From the NCBI RefSeq assembly GCF_000717915.1, contig NZ_JOCX01000001.1:416684-480683 (forward strand): a stretch of DNA of 64,000 nucleotides. The letters are read 5' to 3'. The notes below the pieces were generated by a model. The model ran no database searches and was not told where the DNA came from. It saw only the letters and a list, made by a program, of their open reading frames with translations. Below, piece by piece: positions 62,201-64,000 of this stretch (its first letter is position 1; each line of letters starts with the position of its first letter). This stretch comes from Streptomyces sp. NRRL S-244 (lineage in GTDB: Bacteria; Actinomycetota; Actinomycetes; Streptomycetales; Streptomycetaceae). A program made the translations under genes and the position numbers.

Positions 62201-62703
62201 CGTCCGTCGGTGTCCGTGCCGACGACGCCCTCGGCGGCGGCCCGCAGGATCATCTCGGTCTGCCGCTGCGAGCGGGCCAGCTCGGCCTCGGTGTCCACGG
62301 TCTCGGAGAGGTCGCGTACGACGAGCATCAGCAGCTCGTCACCCGTGTACGCGGGCTGCGGCTCGCGGTAGGCGTCACGGCCGTCGAGGTGGGCTGCGGT
62401 GACCTCGACGGGGAACTCGGTGCCGTCGGTGCGGCGCGCCACCATCCGCTTGGGCTTGGCCCGGCCGCCCTCGTCCTCGCCGGGCCGGCGCATGGAGCCG
62501 GGGATCAGCTTGGAGTCGAACTCGGGGAGGAGGTCCAGCACGCCGCGGCCGACGAGCCCGGTGCCCGGGCTCTCCATCACCTCGAGGGCGATCGAATTCG
62601 CGTTGACGACCGTGCCGTTGGCGTTGACGAGCAACAGCGCGTCCGGAAGAGCGTCGAGTATTGCTGCGAGGCGAGCAGCGCCTCGGGATGGCCTGCTGCT
62701 CAC
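59245..62703 (-). CDS. Degenerate PAS histidine-kinase protein with C-terminal receiver-like domains
   Basis: 1152 residues. Two PAS domains (about 8-60 and 145-260), a dimerisation-like helix and HATPase-like region (about 275-480), a ~420-residue Pro/Ala/Arg-rich linker with repeated AGRRRA-type units, and C-terminal receiver-like domains (about 920-1152). In the kinase box GESLRGPLEELR the phospho-acceptor His is Glu282, and the ATPase N and G boxes are eroded, so it is probably a pseudo-kinase. A receiver-type IEEHDE and VVMDLM (Asp) are intact near the C-terminus. GTG 62703 has GGGAGGAA upstream. Role: perhaps a signalling scaffold. Confidence 0.82.
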   Translation of the reverse strand: MSSRPSRGAARLAAILDALPDALLLVNANGTVVNANSIALEVMESPGTGLVGRGVLDLLPEFDSKLIPGSMRRPGEDEGGRAKPKRMVARRTDGTEFPVEVTAAHLDGRDAYREPQPAYTGDELLMLVVRDLSETVDTEAELARSQRQTEMILRAAAEGVVGTDTDGRVVLVNPAAAQILGYRATDLGNRELHGLIQHSRADGSPFPFEESPLADTLRSGRKHRVRGQVLWNKAGQPVSVDLTTSPVRDGELLVGAVMTFTDRRPYDALAARHAQLLAVLGESLRGPLEELRGELATLAADDAGQLWPEANQLLHHLAAGYSRMTALVDNVLGFQRLDAGAEKLRKKKVLIDGVVAAGIDGAVELIGPGRVQFAVHAPTIEAEVDAERIAGALAHLVADVAGVDATGKTRQGSGYSDSTIVVAAAQRGEVVRIEVRGPYEGGNPVHEPIVRGVVAAHGGVLQTVEVPGAPGGAYVLELPLGAGAGTVTLPEPEPEPEPAKEPAAAEGAGKGPAGRRARRGVDAFLEDAAEESKASGAAEGGSALALPSGRRRAGEAGAVDAAAPELAQSPVNPAGLGTGRRRGRDGDGSGTGSGEGGPGRPVPPQGTAMPALPPVPQGPAGSGRGPGVAPMPPGSPVQPGAPVPPVPPMPAVPPVPVTEHPAGRRRALGAASAPQPGGPVPATGLGPAPAAAPQAPVRPIAPEGGFALPAGPTPAAAPASAPAAAPAQSPAMAGPAPAPGEAEGDAPAGRRGRRVLGAPAAEPSAPAAQPAAADEEPVPPTGRRRALPATPAWPVPAARTAPEDEEAAGPVAVPGARQPKDAPAEAAQPISVRALGTLGQGISVDSGSTNGAGGTGGSGRRRRLAEPAPPGRAFAIGAPEAGADEGPEPLDGPGGAVEVVNRPVPQPVDDELPPEPLDNPRRLLVWPAPDVQTQQALSDRGYRPVIVHCREEVDAQIAAFPAALFVDPLTGPITRTALQSLRQAAVAAEVPVLVTAGLGHATREAAYGADPAVLLKALAPRDSEQHPSRVLLIEEHDEIATALTAALERRGLQVARAGADTDAVELATRMRPNLVVMDLMQVRRRRAGIVDWLRANGLLNRTPLVVYTATGIEPAELPRLASGESVLFLAERATTADVQGRIVDLLAKIGTN

Positions 62704-62822
62704 GACGAGCTTCCTCCCTGACCACAACTACCGGCATGTCACGGGAGGAGTCTAAGGGCACGGCCCCGGCCTGAGGTGGCGGATGTCCGGTGGATACCGT
62801 GCATCCTTCGCATCCTCCCAGG

Positions 62823-63269
62823 TCAGGAGCGCCCACCCGGAAGCACAGGTTCCAGGTTGTTCCAGCGGGCGATCTCGCATCCGTTGGTCCGCCGGAACGA
62901 CGCGTCCACCTTGTGGCCTTGCCAGGTTCCGGTGATGTGAGCGGTGGCCGGGCCGCCGTCCTGCATGGTGCAGATCTGCCGTTTGGCGTCAGGGGCGAAG
63001 GGGTCCTTGTCCTGCTTCGCGAGGACGTCGAGCCGGTCGCAGGCCCGCTCCGCCTCGGGGTGGTTCCCGCCGACGGGGTTGCACTCCAGCAGGTACTCGC
63101 CGTTCGCCCGGGGGTTGCCGGTGGCGGACACGGCGATGGTCAGGCGGTCGGGCGCGGCCAGCAGCCGGCTCAGTGGCGGCAGGGGCGCCAGCGGGGGCAG
63201 CGGCCCCGCGGCCGTGGCCGCCGAGGCGGCCAGGGCGGAGGTGACGGCGAAGGCGGCGAGACGCAGCAT
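62823..63269 (-). CDS. Subtilisin-inhibitor-like (SSI) secreted protease inhibitor
   Basis: 148 residues. Signal peptide (FAVTSALAASAATAA), then an SSI domain with four Cys in the standard pattern: LLECNP, ERACDRL, RQICTMQD and TNGCEIARW. The reactive-site loop after the third Cys reads CTMQDGGP, giving Met at P1 and Thr instead of the usual Pro at P2; Met favours subtilisin- and chymotrypsin-like targets. Streptomycetes secrete SSIs to restrain their own extracellular proteases; the secreted protease at 47968 is a possible but unproven target. ATG 63269. Confidence 0.9.
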   Translation of the reverse strand: MLRLAAFAVTSALAASAATAAGPLPPLAPLPPLSRLLAAPDRLTIAVSATGNPRANGEYLLECNPVGGNHPEAERACDRLDVLAKQDKDPFAPDAKRQICTMQDGGPATAHITGTWQGHKVDASFRRTNGCEIARWNNLEPVLPGGRS

Positions 63270-63491
63270 GGGGCACTCCAGGTCGTCCGTACGTCGTACG
63301 CCTGACCAACGACGCGCGGCCGCCGACGTTGCGTACGGGCGGGCGTACGGACGGGTGCGCGGGAGGGCGCGCGCCGGAAGACTTAAGGCTTTGCTCTGGT
63401 GGCGGCTGTCCTTGTACCGTGGGAGCGGATTGGTGAGCGGCCCGGTGGCTGTGTCATCATCTGCACGCACCCTCGTACGCGGGGGTGTGCT

Positions 63492-63582
63492 GGAGGCGTC
63501 GCCTAGTCCGGTCTATGGCGCCGCACTGCTAATGCGGTTTGGGTCTTAAAGCCCATCGAGGGTTCAAATCCCTCCGCCTCCG
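63492..63582 (+). tRNA. tRNA-Ser(GCU)
   Basis: 91-nt cloverleaf: acceptor ggaggcg/cgcctcc, anticodon stem ccgca/tgcgg with anticodon GCT at 63538-63540, a long variable arm, T-loop GTTCAAATCC. No encoded CCA. Confidence 0.97.
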
Positions 63583-63588
63583 CACCTG

Positions 63589-63622
63589 CCGAAGCCCCGG
63601 TCCTCACGGACCGGGGCTTCGG
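63589..63622 (+). terminator. Stem-loop terminator after tRNA-Ser(GCU)
   Basis: A 15-bp perfect stem (63589-63603 with 63608-63622) and loop tcac. The gap from here to the next tRNA (63836) shows nothing else except its unmapped promoter. Confidence 0.85.
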
Positions 63623-63835
63623 TGCGTTCCGGGGTCTTGCTTTTGACGCGTTCCGGCCAGGCCGACCTCCGCCCCAACCCCGCCCCGACATCGGTGCGAA
63701 CCCATCCCGATGATCTTCATCGGGGGCGTTTTCGCAGGTCAGGACCGGTTTGGCTAATGGATTTCGCGTCCCGCCGAGGTCCATGTATTGTTGTTCTCGC
63801 AAGGCCAACGGGGCGCAAAACCCCGAGAAGCCCAA

Positions 63836-63908
63836 GCACTCGTAGCTTAACGGATAGAGCATCTGACTACGGATCAGAAGGTTGCAGGTTCGAATCCTGC
63901 CGAGTGCA
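63836..63908 (+). tRNA. tRNA-Arg(ACG)
   Basis: 73-nt cloverleaf: acceptor gcactcg/cgagtgc, anticodon stem tctga/tcaga with anticodon ACG at 63869-63871, T-loop GTTCGAATCC, discriminator A. No encoded CCA. Confidence 0.97.
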
Positions 63909-63914
63909 CAGCCG

Positions 63915-63946
63915 AAGAGGCCCCCCGGTTCACCGGGGGGCCTCTT
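63915..63946 (+). terminator. Stem-loop terminator after tRNA-Arg
   Basis: A 14-bp perfect stem with loop ttca, right after the tRNA. No gene is visible from here to the window end. Confidence 0.85.
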
Positions 63947-64000
63947 GCGTTGTCCGGTGTCCTTCTTGGTGGGGAGGGGGGTCTCGGGGTTCTTCGGGGG

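Noticed and set aside
59596..62721. 1041-codon plus-strand frame opposite the PAS/kinase gene
   Set aside because: GC-driven antisense frame; Gly/Arg-rich with no motif.
63492..63908. tRNA genes as integration sites for a mobile element
   Set aside because: No direct repeat of a tRNA 3' end and no integrase gene within the window; only the 92 bp after tRNA-Arg could be checked.

Overview
The window is chromosomal DNA of a Streptomyces species. The DNA is very GC-rich with strong third-position G/C bias, GTG and TTG starts are common, genes overlap by ATGA/GTGA, and the families are typically streptomycete (SpoIIE phosphatases, RsbW-like ATPases, an SSI inhibitor, a SigE-family sigma factor, DyP/Sco copper genes). 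Seven copies of the ParB target parS and a dense cluster of DnaA boxes indicate the core region near oriC rather than an arm. From memory the gene order matches the part of the S. coelicolor chromosome that runs from cydABCD through serS and pheA; I could not check this here. No insertion sequence, prophage, CRISPR array or secondary-metabolite cluster is visible.

Layout. 1-7.6 kb: cytochrome bd oxidase (cydA partial, cydB, fused cydDC), then a DevS-like GAF histidine kinase with the haem-ligand pattern. 7.6-20 kb: a HAD phosphatase, a luciferase-like monooxygenase, an Hsp90 chaperone paired with a large TPR protein, KptA, an aquaporin, a MerR regulator, and an M24 peptidase coupled to an EphD-like hydrolase/dehydrogenase fusion. 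20-24.6 kb: two consecutive ABC ATPase-permease pairs and a rhomboid-like protein. 24.7-28.3 kb: HAD phosphatase, serS, a 0.5 kb gap packed with DnaA boxes, and pheA. 28.3-34.5 kb: a copper cluster on the minus strand (YcnI, Sco, PCuAC chaperone, CopCD, DyP peroxidase, a membrane protein). 34.7-43.3 kb: two RsbW-like ATPases, aminopeptidase P, a SpoIIE phosphatase, a Prim-Pol protein, a SecC-motif protein and a GDPD. 43.5-49 kb: an HtrA-like protease, a LysR / cysteine dioxygenase / YeiH group for cysteine-sulfur disposal, a secreted protease and tRNA-Ser(UGA). 49.2-51 kb: a GNAT acetyltransferase and two small exported or membrane proteins. 51.2-56 kb: a five-gene translationally coupled operon resembling the mycobacterial igr side-chain degradation operon but without cyp125. 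56-63 kb: sigma factor, tandem parS, acyl-CoA ligase, ABM-domain protein, a degenerate PAS/histidine-kinase/receiver protein and an SSI inhibitor. 63.5-64 kb: tRNA-Ser(GCU) and tRNA-Arg(ACG).

The most distinctive content is chromosome-maintenance DNA laid over ordinary housekeeping genes: parS sites inside three membrane-protein reading frames, over the start of cydDC, and as a tandem pair at 56.8 kb, plus a DnaA-box cluster beside the serS promoter. Other points of interest are the igr-like operon, the haem-type sensor beside the oxidase, the Hsp90-TPR pair, and a perfect 20-bp hairpin covering a ribosome binding site at 41.56 kb.
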